Part shown: piece by piece, positions 53,473-61,794 of the stretch | Position numbering within the stretch: the first letter of the stretch is position 1 | How the letters are laid out: every line of letters begins with the position of its first letter | From: Chloracidobacterium sp. N | Lineage (GTDB): Bacteria; Acidobacteriota; Blastocatellia; Chloracidobacteriales; Chloracidobacteriaceae | DNA: 64,000 nt | Assembly (NCBI RefSeq): GCF_018304765.1 | Contig: NZ_CP072642.1 | Location: 2,075,819 to 2,139,818 of the forward strand | Direction: 5' to 3' | The notes under the pieces: model-generated | Database searches by the model: none | What the model was told of the DNA's origin: nothing | Seen by the model: the letters and a program-made list of their open reading frames with translations, nothing else | Made by a program: the position numbers and the translations under genes

Positions 53473-54021
53473 ATGTCTCTCCCGAAAACACTGCTGGCCG
53501 CCGCCCTTGGTCTGGGGCTTGGTTTTCTGCCCTTGGCTTCAACTCCGCCCACAACCACGGCGGCCCAGAGCCAGAAGATGCTCTGCGCCGCCAACGAAGA
53601 ACTCATCTTCGGCGCGGTGACGACGGGCGGCAAAATGGCCTGCCTGTGCGGCTCGCCCAATCTCACGGCCCAGCGCGGCTATCTTCAGTACCGGTTTGGA
53701 CGGCCCGGCCGGATCGAACTCGAATACCCCGCCGAGCGCGCCGGCTCGCAGCAACGCTTCTACTATGCGCACTACACGCGCTTCCAACGGGAGTGGGCGT
53801 CCGTCCGCTTTCGGAACCGTGAGTACAACTACCGGCTGTTCTACAGCTTCGACGGTGAAACCGGGCGGCCGACGACCGAATACGGGCTGAACGTCTATCT
53901 GGGTGAAGGCGACAAGGGCACAAACTTCACCCTGCGGCGCAACACTGTCGTGGGACGGCTTCAGGCGCTGGAAGACATCCTGCCCTGCGATCGCGAAGAC
54001 CCAACCAACGATTGTCCCTGA
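53473..54021 (+). CDS. Exported protein of unknown function
   Basis: A 182-residue protein with a signal peptide (MSLPKTLLAAALGLGLGFLP, cleavage near STPP or AAQS) and a mature part containing MLCAANEELIF, MACLCGSP and ILPCDREDPTNDCP, so several possible disulfide cysteines. Many Tyr/Arg residues (FYYAHYTRFQREW, YNYRLFYSFDGE) suggest a beta-rich fold. The family is not recognised. ATG 53473 gives a clean signal peptide; an ATG at 53398 overlapping the pmbA stop is possible. Confidence 0.6.
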   Translation: MSLPKTLLAAALGLGLGFLPLASTPPTTTAAQSQKMLCAANEELIFGAVTTGGKMACLCGSPNLTAQRGYLQYRFGRPGRIELEYPAERAGSQQRFYYAHYTRFQREWASVRFRNREYNYRLFYSFDGETGRPTTEYGLNVYLGEGDKGTNFTLRRNTVVGRLQALEDILPCDREDPTNDCP

Positions 54022-54054
54022 ACCTCCACCCGGCGTCGGGTGGGCGCACCGGTT

Positions 54055-54864
54055 ATGTCCGGTCATGCCTGGAAAGTCATGGTTGGAAAGCTGTACCAGT
54101 CCGCCCGCCACATCCTCGAAGCCGGAAGCGATGCGGTGCTGCTGCTGCTCGCGCCGCAGGTCTGCCGCCAGTGTGGCGCGTGGGTTGAACGGCAGGCCGA
54201 CGGCACAGCCTGCCGCGCCTGCTGGGAAGCATGGTTCGCTGAGCAGTCGCGCTACCGTCCGGGCTGTCACCGCTGCGGGCGTTGGGTTGCTGCGGACGCC
54301 ACCATGGTTCAGCCCCAGAAACAGTGCGCCCAGTGCGCCAACTGGTCCCTGACCCGGGCGCGGTCGGGCGGCGCATACACCGGCGCGCTGCGCGCAGCGC
54401 TGCTGGCGCTCAAACACACGCCCCGGCTGCCGACGCCGCTGGTGCAGCGTCTTCACGCCACCTGGCATGAGCAGTCTGTGCTGCACACGAGCGACATCCT
54501 CGTGCCCATTCCGCTTGCGCCGCGCCGGGAACGGGCGCGTGGCTACAATCAGGCCGTACGGCTGGCCGAAGCCGTGGCGCAGGTGGCGCGCCGTCCCGTG
54601 GTGACGGAAGCCGTGGCGCGGGTCATCGAGACCTATCCCCACCGGGCGGGACTCGATGCGCGCGCCCGGCGGCAGGCGCTGGAGGGCGCGTTTCGGGTGA
54701 TTCGTCCGCGCCTGATTGCCAACCGGCGCGTCCTGTTGGTGGACGACGTGCTCACTTCCGGGGCCACGCTCGATACGGCAGCCCGGGCGTTGCTGGCGGC
54801 CGGGGCCGCGGAAGTCAGTGCGTTGACGGCGGCCCGGACCTTACGCCACACATCTCTGGTATGA
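54055..54864 (+). CDS. comF: ComF-family phosphoribosyltransferase-like protein
   Basis: A 269-residue protein. Four CxxC pairs near the start (CRQCG, CRACW, CHRCG, CAQC) form a zinc finger. The PRTase domain follows with DILVPIPLAPRRERARGYNQAVRLA and the PRPP loop RVLLVDDVLTSGATLDTA near 235. ComF proteins help bring single-stranded DNA into the cytoplasm in competent bacteria. ATG 54055 is one option (GTG 54040 and ATG 54079 are others). The stop overlaps the next start as ATGA. Confidence 0.87.
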   Translation: MSGHAWKVMVGKLYQSARHILEAGSDAVLLLLAPQVCRQCGAWVERQADGTACRACWEAWFAEQSRYRPGCHRCGRWVAADATMVQPQKQCAQCANWSLTRARSGGAYTGALRAALLALKHTPRLPTPLVQRLHATWHEQSVLHTSDILVPIPLAPRRERARGYNQAVRLAEAVAQVARRPVVTEAVARVIETYPHRAGLDARARRQALEGAFRVIRPRLIANRRVLLVDDVLTSGATLDTAARALLAAGAAEVSALTAARTLRHTSLV

Positions 54865-55559
54865 AACCGTTGCGTGTTCTGTCGCTGCGGCATCAGCTTG
54901 GTCTGGCGGCCGGATTGGCGGCGCTGGCGATGTCCGGGCTGGTGCTGGCGCATCCGCAGCCGTGGGCCTGGGAACTGGCCCTGACCCGGCAGGTACAGGG
55001 CTGGATGTGGCTGCATACCCCGTTGCAGGTCATTTCGTGGCCGGGCAACGATGTCCTGCGGCAGGGACTGCTGATGCTGGTTGTTTGCAGCCTTCTGGCG
55101 CGGCACGGCTGGCGACGGGAAGCGCGGACGCTCGCCGTCGCCGGCAGCGGGGCCTTTCTGCTCAATCTGGGTCTCAAGGCGCTGGTGGCGCGCGCCCGTC
55201 CGGCAGCGGACGCCGTTCAGCTCTACGTGACGGCCAACGGATGGAGCTTTCCTTCCGGGCACGTCATGTTCTACACGGCCTTCTATGGCGGGCTGGGCGG
55301 CTTTGCCTGCCGGAAGCTGCCGCCGGGAAGCAGGCGTACGGTCATTCTGTCCCTTTGTGCCATACTCGTCGGGCTGGTCGGGCTGTCACGCATCTTTCTG
55401 GGCGCGCACTGGCTGCTGGATGTCGTCGCCGGCTACGGTTTCGGGCTGGCGTGGCTGCTCGCTGTCGGCGCTCCCCTGTGGCAGGCGGACGGGTTGGCGT
55501 CACCGGCTGCGCACACAACACCGTCGGCGGCGCCCCGGCAGGTCGAACACCACGGATGA
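54861..55559 (+). CDS. PAP2-family membrane phosphatase
   Basis: A 232-residue protein with about six helices. The three phosphatase motifs are intact: KALVARARP near 110, SFPSGHVMF near 132 and SRIFLGAHWLLDV near 175. Substrates may be phosphatidic acid, phosphatidylglycerol phosphate or undecaprenyl diphosphate. The ATG overlaps the comF stop (ATGA), so the two are translationally coupled. Confidence 0.88.
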   Translation: MKPLRVLSLRHQLGLAAGLAALAMSGLVLAHPQPWAWELALTRQVQGWMWLHTPLQVISWPGNDVLRQGLLMLVVCSLLARHGWRREARTLAVAGSGAFLLNLGLKALVARARPAADAVQLYVTANGWSFPSGHVMFYTAFYGGLGGFACRKLPPGSRRTVILSLCAILVGLVGLSRIFLGAHWLLDVVAGYGFGLAWLLAVGAPLWQADGLASPAAHTTPSAAPRQVEHHG

Positions 55560-55571
55560 AAGGTTGCCCCT

Positions 55572-56030
55572 ATGTCGGAAACATGGCTTCCACCCTGGCT
55601 CTTACCCTGGCTTCCGGGCATTCCCTGGATGCGCATCTGGACCTACTTCATCGTCTTCTATGTGACCTATTCCCTCTTCACGCTCTGGTCCTACCGCTTC
55701 GCCATCCAGTCCACAGGCATGCGCGAAGCCACCTTCCGGCAGGCGGCGGCGGCGCGGGCCGTGGACATCGGGCTGCTCATCGTGGCGTTTCTGGCGCCGG
55801 TGTCGTGGCTTATCAAGTTCCCCCTGCTCTTTCTGGGACAGATCATCGCCTTTGCCGTGGTGTTCCGGGCGCCGCTGGGACGCGCCATCATCGGCGCGAT
55901 GCTGACGTGGCTGATGGGCGGTCTCTTCACGCTCATCTACCTCGGCCTGCTGGTGCTCTACATCTGGTTTTTCCGCAGTCTGCCCTACGGAGCGCCCTCC
56001 GGAGACGGCTACGTACCGGGTGTGGCATAA
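55572..56030 (+). CDS. Small membrane protein of unknown function
   Basis: A 152-residue protein with about four hydrophobic segments (MRIWTYFIVFYVTYSLFTLW, VDIGLLIVAFLAPVSWLIKF, PLLFLGQIIAFAVVF, MLTWLMGGLFTLIYLGLLVLYIWFF). The family is not recognised. It starts 12 bases after the PAP2 gene and its end overlaps the convergent carbonic anhydrase gene by 22 bases. Confidence 0.62.
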   Translation: MSETWLPPWLLPWLPGIPWMRIWTYFIVFYVTYSLFTLWSYRFAIQSTGMREATFRQAAAARAVDIGLLIVAFLAPVSWLIKFPLLFLGQIIAFAVVFRAPLGRAIIGAMLTWLMGGLFTLIYLGLLVLYIWFFRSLPYGAPSGDGYVPGVA

Positions 56031-56554
56031 CGCCCCGGCGCGGCCGCGTGCAGGTAGATGTTCTTGAGTTCAACGTAGTGCCGGACGCCTTCGGCAATCC
56101 GGGCACGCTCCACGTCGGTGACGGGACGCTTGACCTTCGCCGGCACACCGGCAACGAGCATCCCGGCCGGCACCACCATCCCTTCCGGGACGACCGCTCC
56201 GGCGGCCACGATGCTGCCTTCGCCAATGACCGCGCCATCGAGAAGGATCGCGCCCATCCCAATCAGGCAGTGGTCGCCAATCGTGCAGCCGTGCGCAATG
56301 ACGCGATGCCCAACGACCACGCCCTGCCCAATGCGCAGCGGAAACTGCCCGCCCGTCACATGAAGCACGCTGTTATCCTGGATGTTCGTCTCCCGCCCGA
56401 TGCGGATGTCGTTGACATCGCCGCGCACCGTACAGTGAAACCAGATGCTGACATCCGCACCAAGTTCGACATCCCCGATGACATCCGCCGACGGTGCGAC
56501 GTACACCCCACCGGCCAGTTTTGGAAAGGTCTGCTGAAAAGCGAGAATGGCCAT
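56009..56554 (-). CDS. Gamma-class carbonic anhydrase-family protein
   Basis: A 181-residue left-handed beta-helix protein of hexapeptide repeats. Zinc-site histidines lie in SVLHVTGG and VGHRVIAHGCTIGDHCLIGMGA near 65-95. It starts MAILAFQQTFPKLAGGVYVAPSADVIGDVELG, like the YrdA/PaaY group, whose carbonic anhydrase activity varies. ATG 56554 is chosen. It diverges from the bilin-reductase-like gene with 50 bases between. Confidence 0.88.
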   Translation of the reverse strand: MAILAFQQTFPKLAGGVYVAPSADVIGDVELGADVSIWFHCTVRGDVNDIRIGRETNIQDNSVLHVTGGQFPLRIGQGVVVGHRVIAHGCTIGDHCLIGMGAILLDGAVIGEGSIVAAGAVVPEGMVVPAGMLVAGVPAKVKRPVTDVERARIAEGVRHYVELKNIYLHAAAPGRYATPGT

Positions 56555-56604
56555 AACCACCTTTGCTGATTTGGATGTATCACCCTTAGCCTACAGGCCA
56601 ACCT

Positions 56605-57339
56605 ATGTCGGAAGCCAAGCCCAAAGATGTCGTCGGATGGACGTTGCCCATGGCTGAAGCCCGGCTTGGCGATCTCGCCTGGCAACGCGAAGCGCGCCCG
56701 GATGAGTTTCGCCGGGCTGTGTTTGGCGAAGGAGCCAAACGGCTGTGGGTCACGGCTGACGGCTGGCAGCTTGCCGGCGGCCGCCTGAGCGCCCGTTATG
56801 CGCGCATCCAGACGGCGCTGGCCGATGTGGCTACGCTGATGGTTTATCCGACGGCCAGCCCCGACCGGTTGCCCGTCTTTGCATGTGAGTGGGTCATGCT
56901 GGGCGACCGCGCCCACGTGCTCGTGCTCGACGTTGAATGCCTGGGCAACGCAGCGGACCGCCTGCGGGAACGCGCCCGGTCTGTCCTGATGCCGCTCCAC
57001 GCCCGCTATGCCGACGCCCTGCCCCTGCCGGACGACCTGCCGCCGTGGTTTGCCGAAATTCGGGAAGCCTGGGCGCTGTTCACTTCCGGCGACCTGACGC
57101 GGCTCGCCGTGATGCAGCAGGCGTTTGAAGCCTATCTGCAGGCCACGGCCGGGAACCTTTACCGGCCGGAGCTGGCCCATGCGCAGGCCGGAGACGAACA
57201 TCCGGCCGTAACCGCCTACAAACAGCACCACGCCGCCCATTCGCCGGGCTATGCCCTGCTGGCGCCCAAGGCCGGCGAAGTCTGGACGCGGGCCTTTCTC
57301 TGGGAATGGCACTTCGGCCCGCTGCATCCGCCAGCCTGA
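56605..57339 (+). CDS. Ferredoxin-dependent bilin reductase-like protein
   Basis: A 244-residue protein that resembles the FDBR superfamily (PcyA, PebA/B, HY2, RCC reductase). A central segment RLSARYARIQTALADVATLMVYP then SPDRLPVFACEWVMLGDRAHVLVLDVECL matches the pattern of a basic strand, a P...D.P.FG-type strand and a following D..P/L strand. The C-terminus YKQHHAAHSPGYALLAPKAGEVWTRAFLWEWHFGPL matches the YxxYxxxxxPxxxLLxxxFGxxWxxxFLxxxLF form. The catalytic Asp/His pattern cannot be confirmed by eye. Alternative: a chlorophyll-related reductase of the same fold. It is followed by a V4R gene. Confidence 0.5.
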   Translation: MSEAKPKDVVGWTLPMAEARLGDLAWQREARPDEFRRAVFGEGAKRLWVTADGWQLAGGRLSARYARIQTALADVATLMVYPTASPDRLPVFACEWVMLGDRAHVLVLDVECLGNAADRLRERARSVLMPLHARYADALPLPDDLPPWFAEIREAWALFTSGDLTRLAVMQQAFEAYLQATAGNLYRPELAHAQAGDEHPAVTAYKQHHAAHSPGYALLAPKAGEVWTRAFLWEWHFGPLHPPA

Positions 57340-57361
57340 AACTCCCTGCCTGAAACTCCCT
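57334..57361. repeat. 14-base tandem repeat at the end of the FDBR-like gene
   Basis: GCCTGAAACTCCCT occurs twice in tandem, the first copy covering the stop codon. It suggests a small recent duplication. The following gap to 57505 holds no recognised promoter or hairpin. Confidence 0.7.
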
Positions 57362-57505
57362 GGCCACACCCGACGCCCTGCCTTTTATCGGCTTGGTTTC
57401 CGGCCGGGCAGGTGTGGTATCTTCCGGTTTCCGATGTACCCTTGACCTGTACGCTCTGCCGCTCCCGACTTCTGCGCGGCGCGTTTCTGACGCCGCCCAC
57501 GGACT

Positions 57506-58099
57506 ATGACTGCACATGTTGCCCTGCCATTGCCGGTGGATCATTCGCCTGCCATGTGGTGGCCAGCCGACCTGGTTCTTGCCCTGCACCGGACACTCCG
57601 CCAGCGTCTGCCGGATGATGTGGCCCGCACGCTCTATCGCCTGGGCCGGTTTACGGGAGCACGTCTCGCCCGCGAGCAGGCCTGCGACCCGGATGATGTG
57701 CATCCGACCGGAGCAACCCCGGCGTCCATCAGCCGCCGCCTGCAGGTCTGGGACGAATGGTTTGCCAATGCCGGCTGGGGCCGCTTTGATGCCATCCCGC
57801 TGGGCCCGGCGACGGTCATCAACCACTACGACTCGCCCATCGCCATGGCGCTGCGCACGGAGGGACCGGCCGACAGCCCCGTGGATGACTTCTTTGCCGG
57901 TCTGTTCGCCGAACTTCTGACCCAACAAACCGGGCAGACCCAGGAAAGTGTGGAAATCAGTTGCCTGACCAGCCACGCCCACTACTGCTGTTTTGTCGTT
58001 GGTGAAGCCGGCATCGTCCGCAAGGTGTATGCCTGGCTCACCTATCACCTCGCACCCCACGACATTCTCAAGCGTCTCGCCGACGAGACGGCCCAGTGA
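57506..58099 (+). CDS. V4R-domain protein (BchJ-like)
   Basis: A 197-residue protein. It begins with a helical part (LHRTLRQRLPDDVARTLYRLGRFTGARLARE) and ends in a V4R-type domain (QESVEISCLTSHAHYCCFVVGEAGIVRKV), where the usual form is EIxCxxxGxxxCxFxVG. V4R proteins bind small hydrophobic ligands; BchJ of bacteriochlorophyll synthesis is one member. The role here is unknown. It follows an FDBR-like gene and is followed after seven bases by a small Pro-rich gene. Confidence 0.68.
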   Translation: MTAHVALPLPVDHSPAMWWPADLVLALHRTLRQRLPDDVARTLYRLGRFTGARLAREQACDPDDVHPTGATPASISRRLQVWDEWFANAGWGRFDAIPLGPATVINHYDSPIAMALRTEGPADSPVDDFFAGLFAELLTQQTGQTQESVEISCLTSHAHYCCFVVGEAGIVRKVYAWLTYHLAPHDILKRLADETAQ

Positions 58100-58106
58100 A
58101 CCAGCC

Positions 58107-58514
58107 ATGGCGCGTTTTACGGAAACCGATGAGGCCGCCCAGCTTTTGCAGCAGATTCTCAGCATGCCCACGGACGCACGGCCGACCTACCCCGGCAGCG
58201 CCCCGGAAGCTCCGGCAGACTGGGATGAACACGCCACCAACGATGCCCAGTCTGCGGACGAAGCCGTAACCCTGCCCTTGGTCACCGGGCCAACACCGGA
58301 CACTCCGGCCGAACCGGCGCCGGCCCCGCCGCCGCTGCCGGCGGCTTCGGAAACGGTCATCCGGGAACTCGTCACCACCCATGCCGGGCAGGTACAACTG
58401 ACGCTGCGCACCTCTGCACCGACCTTGCCGGGAAGTTCAGACGCGGAAACCGTGGCGGCTTTCTTCCGGCGTGTCGTGCGCCCGCTTCCCAACGCCAACC
58501 TTTCTGCCATGTAG
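58107..58514 (+). CDS. Small acidic Pro/Ala-rich protein
   Basis: A 135-residue protein of unknown family. MARFTETDEAAQLLQQILSMP is a short helix, the middle (about 25-80) is acidic and rich in Pro and Ala and probably disordered, and the end (VIRELVTTHAGQVQLTLRT, then DAETVAAFFRRVVRPL) may fold. It sits between V4R and ParA genes with gaps of seven bases on each side, so it is a good candidate for an adaptor of the ParA protein. Confidence 0.6.
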   Translation: MARFTETDEAAQLLQQILSMPTDARPTYPGSAPEAPADWDEHATNDAQSADEAVTLPLVTGPTPDTPAEPAPAPPPLPAASETVIRELVTTHAGQVQLTLRTSAPTLPGSSDAETVAAFFRRVVRPLPNANLSAM

Positions 58515-58521
58515 GGTTGTC

Positions 58522-59328
58522 ATGCCGAAAACGCTGGCCGTAGTGAGCCTCAAAGGGGGCGTCGGAAAGACGACGACCTGCACGAATCTGGCCGCTTATG
58601 TGGCGGCGATGGGCATTCCGACGCTGCTCGTGGACCTCGATGTACAAAACGGCGTGCGGTTTGGCGTCGGGCTGGACGACTATGCCGGCCTCACCCTCGA
58701 AGATGTCCTGCTGCATCAGGGACGCCCTTCCGAGGCGCTCGTGCTCACCAACCGCTCGGAGTTGTCGGTCGTGCTTTCCGGCCGCTTCACCAGCGACCAC
58801 GCGCTGGAAAGTTATGAACGCAACTTTGAGCAGGATGTCACCTGGCTGGCCCGCCGGCTGCCGCACTTCACTACGCCGGACTTTTCGCCCCAGCTCGTGC
58901 TGCTGGACACCCCCGCCGGCCTCGGTGCTGTAACAACCAGCGCCATCGTGGCCGCCGATGGCCTCATCCTGCCCATCCAGTGCGAGCCACTGAGCCTGCG
59001 CACCCTGCCGCCGCTGTTGCGCCGTATTGTCCAGCTCAAGGCCCAGTACAACCCGCGCCTGACCATCGAAGGCATCCTGCTGACGATGTATGACGAGCGC
59101 CAGGGCGCGGCAACCGATGTCGTCCGGCAGGTGCGCGAAGCCTTCCCCGGCGAACTCGTCTTTGACACCGTTATCCCGCGCCACGAGGAACTGTCCCTGT
59201 CGTTTGCCGTCGGCGCTCCGGCTGTCACCCTCAAGACCCGCGCCGCCGGCGCACAGGCTTATATTCAGCTTGGGCGGGAAATCATCATGCGGCTGCCGGA
59301 AGAAGTCGGCTACGCCATGTCGGGCTGA
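58522..59328 (+). CDS. ParA/Soj-like ATPase (orphan)
   Basis: A 268-residue deviant Walker A ATPase: SLKGGVGKTTTCTNLAAYVA near 8-28, LLVDLDVQNGV (Walker A' Asp), LVLLDTPAGLGAVTTSA (Walker B) and ILLTMYDERQGAATDVVRQVREAF with VFDTVIPRHEELSLSF as in Soj/ParA. No parB is adjacent. ParA proteins place chromosomes, plasmids or protein assemblies; in this setting a cargo linked to the V4R or Pro-rich partner is possible. ATG 58522 (MPKTLAVV) is chosen over an upstream extension. Confidence 0.85.
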   Translation: MPKTLAVVSLKGGVGKTTTCTNLAAYVAAMGIPTLLVDLDVQNGVRFGVGLDDYAGLTLEDVLLHQGRPSEALVLTNRSELSVVLSGRFTSDHALESYERNFEQDVTWLARRLPHFTTPDFSPQLVLLDTPAGLGAVTTSAIVAADGLILPIQCEPLSLRTLPPLLRRIVQLKAQYNPRLTIEGILLTMYDERQGAATDVVRQVREAFPGELVFDTVIPRHEELSLSFAVGAPAVTLKTRAAGAQAYIQLGREIIMRLPEEVGYAMSG

Positions 59329-59332
59329 CCCG

Positions 59333-60325
59333 TCAGGCTTCGTCAGCGTCGCCCGGAGATGATGCCGGTTTTTTGGACTTGAAGAAGGTGCTCCGGCAGG
59401 ACGGGCAAATACCGTGCGTGAACTGGTAGTTGCACATCCGCCGGAAGTAGGTCTCGAACCGGACCGTGACCGTCTGGCCGCTGGCGTCCCGCTCCATGAT
59501 GTCGCGGCAGTAGGCGCACACCCGGATGAATTCGGGCAGGCCCGTCTGAAGCGAAGTCAGCGGCAGGGCGTGCAGCAGCAGGACCACATCCAGCTTATCG
59601 CTGCCGGACTCTGCCGCCGGCTCCTCTGGAATCGGGATGACATCCACCTGCACGTGGGCGCGTTTTCCGCTGCGGGTCTGGCACCACACGTGGTCAAGGG
59701 TCACTTCCTGCTGCAGCGTCAGGCACTGACCCACCGGGTCAAGCCGTTCACCGGCTTCATTGACGAAAGCCAGTACTTCGTCAATCGAGAAAGTGTCCGG
59801 GTTTCCGGCTTCGACACCGGTCAGCGCCATGGCGGCCGGATTGAGAAAGCACACCCGCCCGGCCGCATCCAGCACGAAAACGGCCGATTCCAGCTTGGCC
59901 AGCGTTGACAGATAGTGCCGTTCGCGCCGCCGGTAGGTGCGCTCCAGCTCGGATTTCTGGAAGGCAATGCTGAGCGTTGACCGCAGCGTGGCATCGTCAA
60001 TGGGCTTGGAGATGTAGCCGTAGGGCTGGCTGCGGATGACACGCTCGATGGTTTCCGGGTCGCTGTTGGCTGTCAGATAAACGACCGGCAGCCCAAAGCG
60101 GCTGTGGATGTGCTCGCCTGCCGTGATGCCATCCATCGGGCCCGCCAGACGAATGTCCATGAGCACGAGGTCGGGTGTGGTGTTCGCCACAAGATTCAGG
60201 GCCTCCTCCCCACTGTCCACAGTGCCGACCACCTCGCAGCCCATTCTTTCCAGCCGCAGACGGAGCGCCTCGGCAATCAGGATTTCATCCTCGACAATCA
60301 TCACCCGCCGGTTGTTTGACGACAT
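59333..60325 (-). CDS. Response regulator with PAS domain and Cys-rich tail
   Basis: A 330-residue protein. A receiver domain (RVMIVEDEILIAEALRLRLERMG; Asp in DLVLMDIRLAGPMDGI; Lys in YISKPIDD) is followed by a PAS domain (LESAVFVLDAAGRVCFLNPAAMALTG) and a tail with CAYCRDI and FTHGICPSCRSTF, which resembles the motif often seen after sensor domains in environmental bacteria. There is no DNA-binding domain. It starts 12 bases after the histidine kinase stop, so the two form a pair. Confidence 0.85.
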   Translation of the reverse strand: MSSNNRRVMIVEDEILIAEALRLRLERMGCEVVGTVDSGEEALNLVANTTPDLVLMDIRLAGPMDGITAGEHIHSRFGLPVVYLTANSDPETIERVIRSQPYGYISKPIDDATLRSTLSIAFQKSELERTYRRRERHYLSTLAKLESAVFVLDAAGRVCFLNPAAMALTGVEAGNPDTFSIDEVLAFVNEAGERLDPVGQCLTLQQEVTLDHVWCQTRSGKRAHVQVDVIPIPEEPAAESGSDKLDVVLLLHALPLTSLQTGLPEFIRVCAYCRDIMERDASGQTVTVRFETYFRRMCNYQFTHGICPSCRSTFFKSKKPASSPGDADEA

Positions 60326-60337
60326 CACCTCAACCTT

Positions 60338-61762
60338 TCAGCCATATCCCGGCGGAGTGCCTGCCGGCTCCCCATCCGGTCCAAGTGGAAACGTCAGGGC
60401 AGCACAGAAGCGGCCCGTCTCCGGCATGAAATCCACGCTCCCGTGCAGTTGTCGCGCCAGCAGCCGTACCATCCGCAGGCCAAAGTGCCGACTGCCTTCC
60501 AGTTGCGCCGGCAAGTCTGGCGGATGATGCCGGCCATCGTCAATGACCTCGATGGTGACCGCATCGGCCGTGCGCCGGAACTGAACGGCAATGTGGTGCG
60601 CCCCGGCAGCCACGCCGTGCTTGAATGCATTCAGCAGCAGTTCGTGGACGATGAGCGCCACGGGCACGGCCCGGTTGAGCGGCAGGGCTATGTGCCCCGG
60701 CCGCACCTCCGCCCGGACAGACGCCGCCGCAGTCACCTGCTGCATGTGCGCCACCAGCGAAGCACACAGCTCGTCCAGCAGCACGTGGCTGAAGTCGCTT
60801 TGCTGGTAAAGCTGCTCGTGAATGAGCGCCATGGCCCGGATGCGCGAAGCCATGTCGTACAGAAGACGGTCGAAGCCGGGCTGTTCGAGATGCACCGCCT
60901 GCAACTCCAGCAGGCTGATGATGGTCTGGAAGTTGTTTTTCACCCGGTGGTGCACTTCCTGAAGCAGCACCTGCCGTTCCTCAAGGGCATCCTGCAGGAT
61001 GTCCACCATGGCCTTTTCCCGCGTAACATCCCGCTGAATGGCCACCCAGCAGACGACCTTCCCGGTCGGGTCCCTGACTGGCGAGATGCTGATGTCCACG
61101 AGGAATTCCCGCCCGTCCTTGCGGTAGTTGACGAGTTCGACCCGAACCGGCTGCCACTGTTCGAGTGCGGCCCGCAGCCGGTCGAGTTCTTCACGCCGGG
61201 TGCGCGGCCCCTGCAGGATGCGCGGCGTCTGACCGATGACTTCCGCCCGCGTGTAGCCCGTCATGCGCTCGAAGGCTTCGTTGACGTAGAGAATGCGCGG
61301 CCCGCCTTCATCGGCGTCAATCGGCCAGGCTTCGGTGACAAGCACGGCATCCTGCATCTGCGCAAGGATGACTTCCAGCCGCTGCAAAAATTCCCGTTCC
61401 TGCTTCCGGGCAGTGACATCCTGGCCCCACGCCAGAATGCCGATGACCTGCCCATGGTCATCCCGCACAGGCCGGCAGTGGATTTCCCAGATTTCAACGG
61501 CTTCCCCAAAGTGCACCGTGTATTCGGCCGTGACCGGTTCGCCGGCTGCGGCCCGCCGACGATATTTCTCTATTTCCGCACGTAATTCCGGGTCAGGCAG
61601 GAAATCAACCGTTGGCTCACCCAGTTGCGGCACACGCCCGGTCAGCCGCAGATATTGGGAGGCAAAGGCATCGTTGAAAAACCTGATCCGCTGGTTCAGG
61701 TCGTGGCAGAACAACGTGCCGGGAATGCCTTCACCAACGGAACGTAGAATGAACTCCAGCAT
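60338..61762 (-). CDS. PAS-PAS sensor histidine kinase (HisKA_2 type)
   Basis: A 474-residue cytoplasmic kinase. Two PAS domains: FCHDLNQRIRFFNDAFASQYL (about 20-140) and PRILYVNEAFERMTGYTRAEVIGQTPRILQGP with a PAC part VCWVAIQRDVTREK (about 160-275). The HisKA_2 dimer region has the phosphoacceptor in LLQEVHHRVKNNFQTIISLL near 295. HATPase N-box is ELLLNAFKHG; the G1 box DDGRHHPPD lacks the usual second Gly. It has no membrane helix. ATG 61762 is chosen because the longer frame overlaps lptD. Confidence 0.87.
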   Translation of the reverse strand: MLEFILRSVGEGIPGTLFCHDLNQRIRFFNDAFASQYLRLTGRVPQLGEPTVDFLPDPELRAEIEKYRRRAAAGEPVTAEYTVHFGEAVEIWEIHCRPVRDDHGQVIGILAWGQDVTARKQEREFLQRLEVILAQMQDAVLVTEAWPIDADEGGPRILYVNEAFERMTGYTRAEVIGQTPRILQGPRTRREELDRLRAALEQWQPVRVELVNYRKDGREFLVDISISPVRDPTGKVVCWVAIQRDVTREKAMVDILQDALEERQVLLQEVHHRVKNNFQTIISLLELQAVHLEQPGFDRLLYDMASRIRAMALIHEQLYQQSDFSHVLLDELCASLVAHMQQVTAAASVRAEVRPGHIALPLNRAVPVALIVHELLLNAFKHGVAAGAHHIAVQFRRTADAVTIEVIDDGRHHPPDLPAQLEGSRHFGLRMVRLLARQLHGSVDFMPETGRFCAALTFPLGPDGEPAGTPPGYG

Positions 61763-61794
61763 AGCGGTCAATCCAAGGCTTGCGCCGATGCCCT

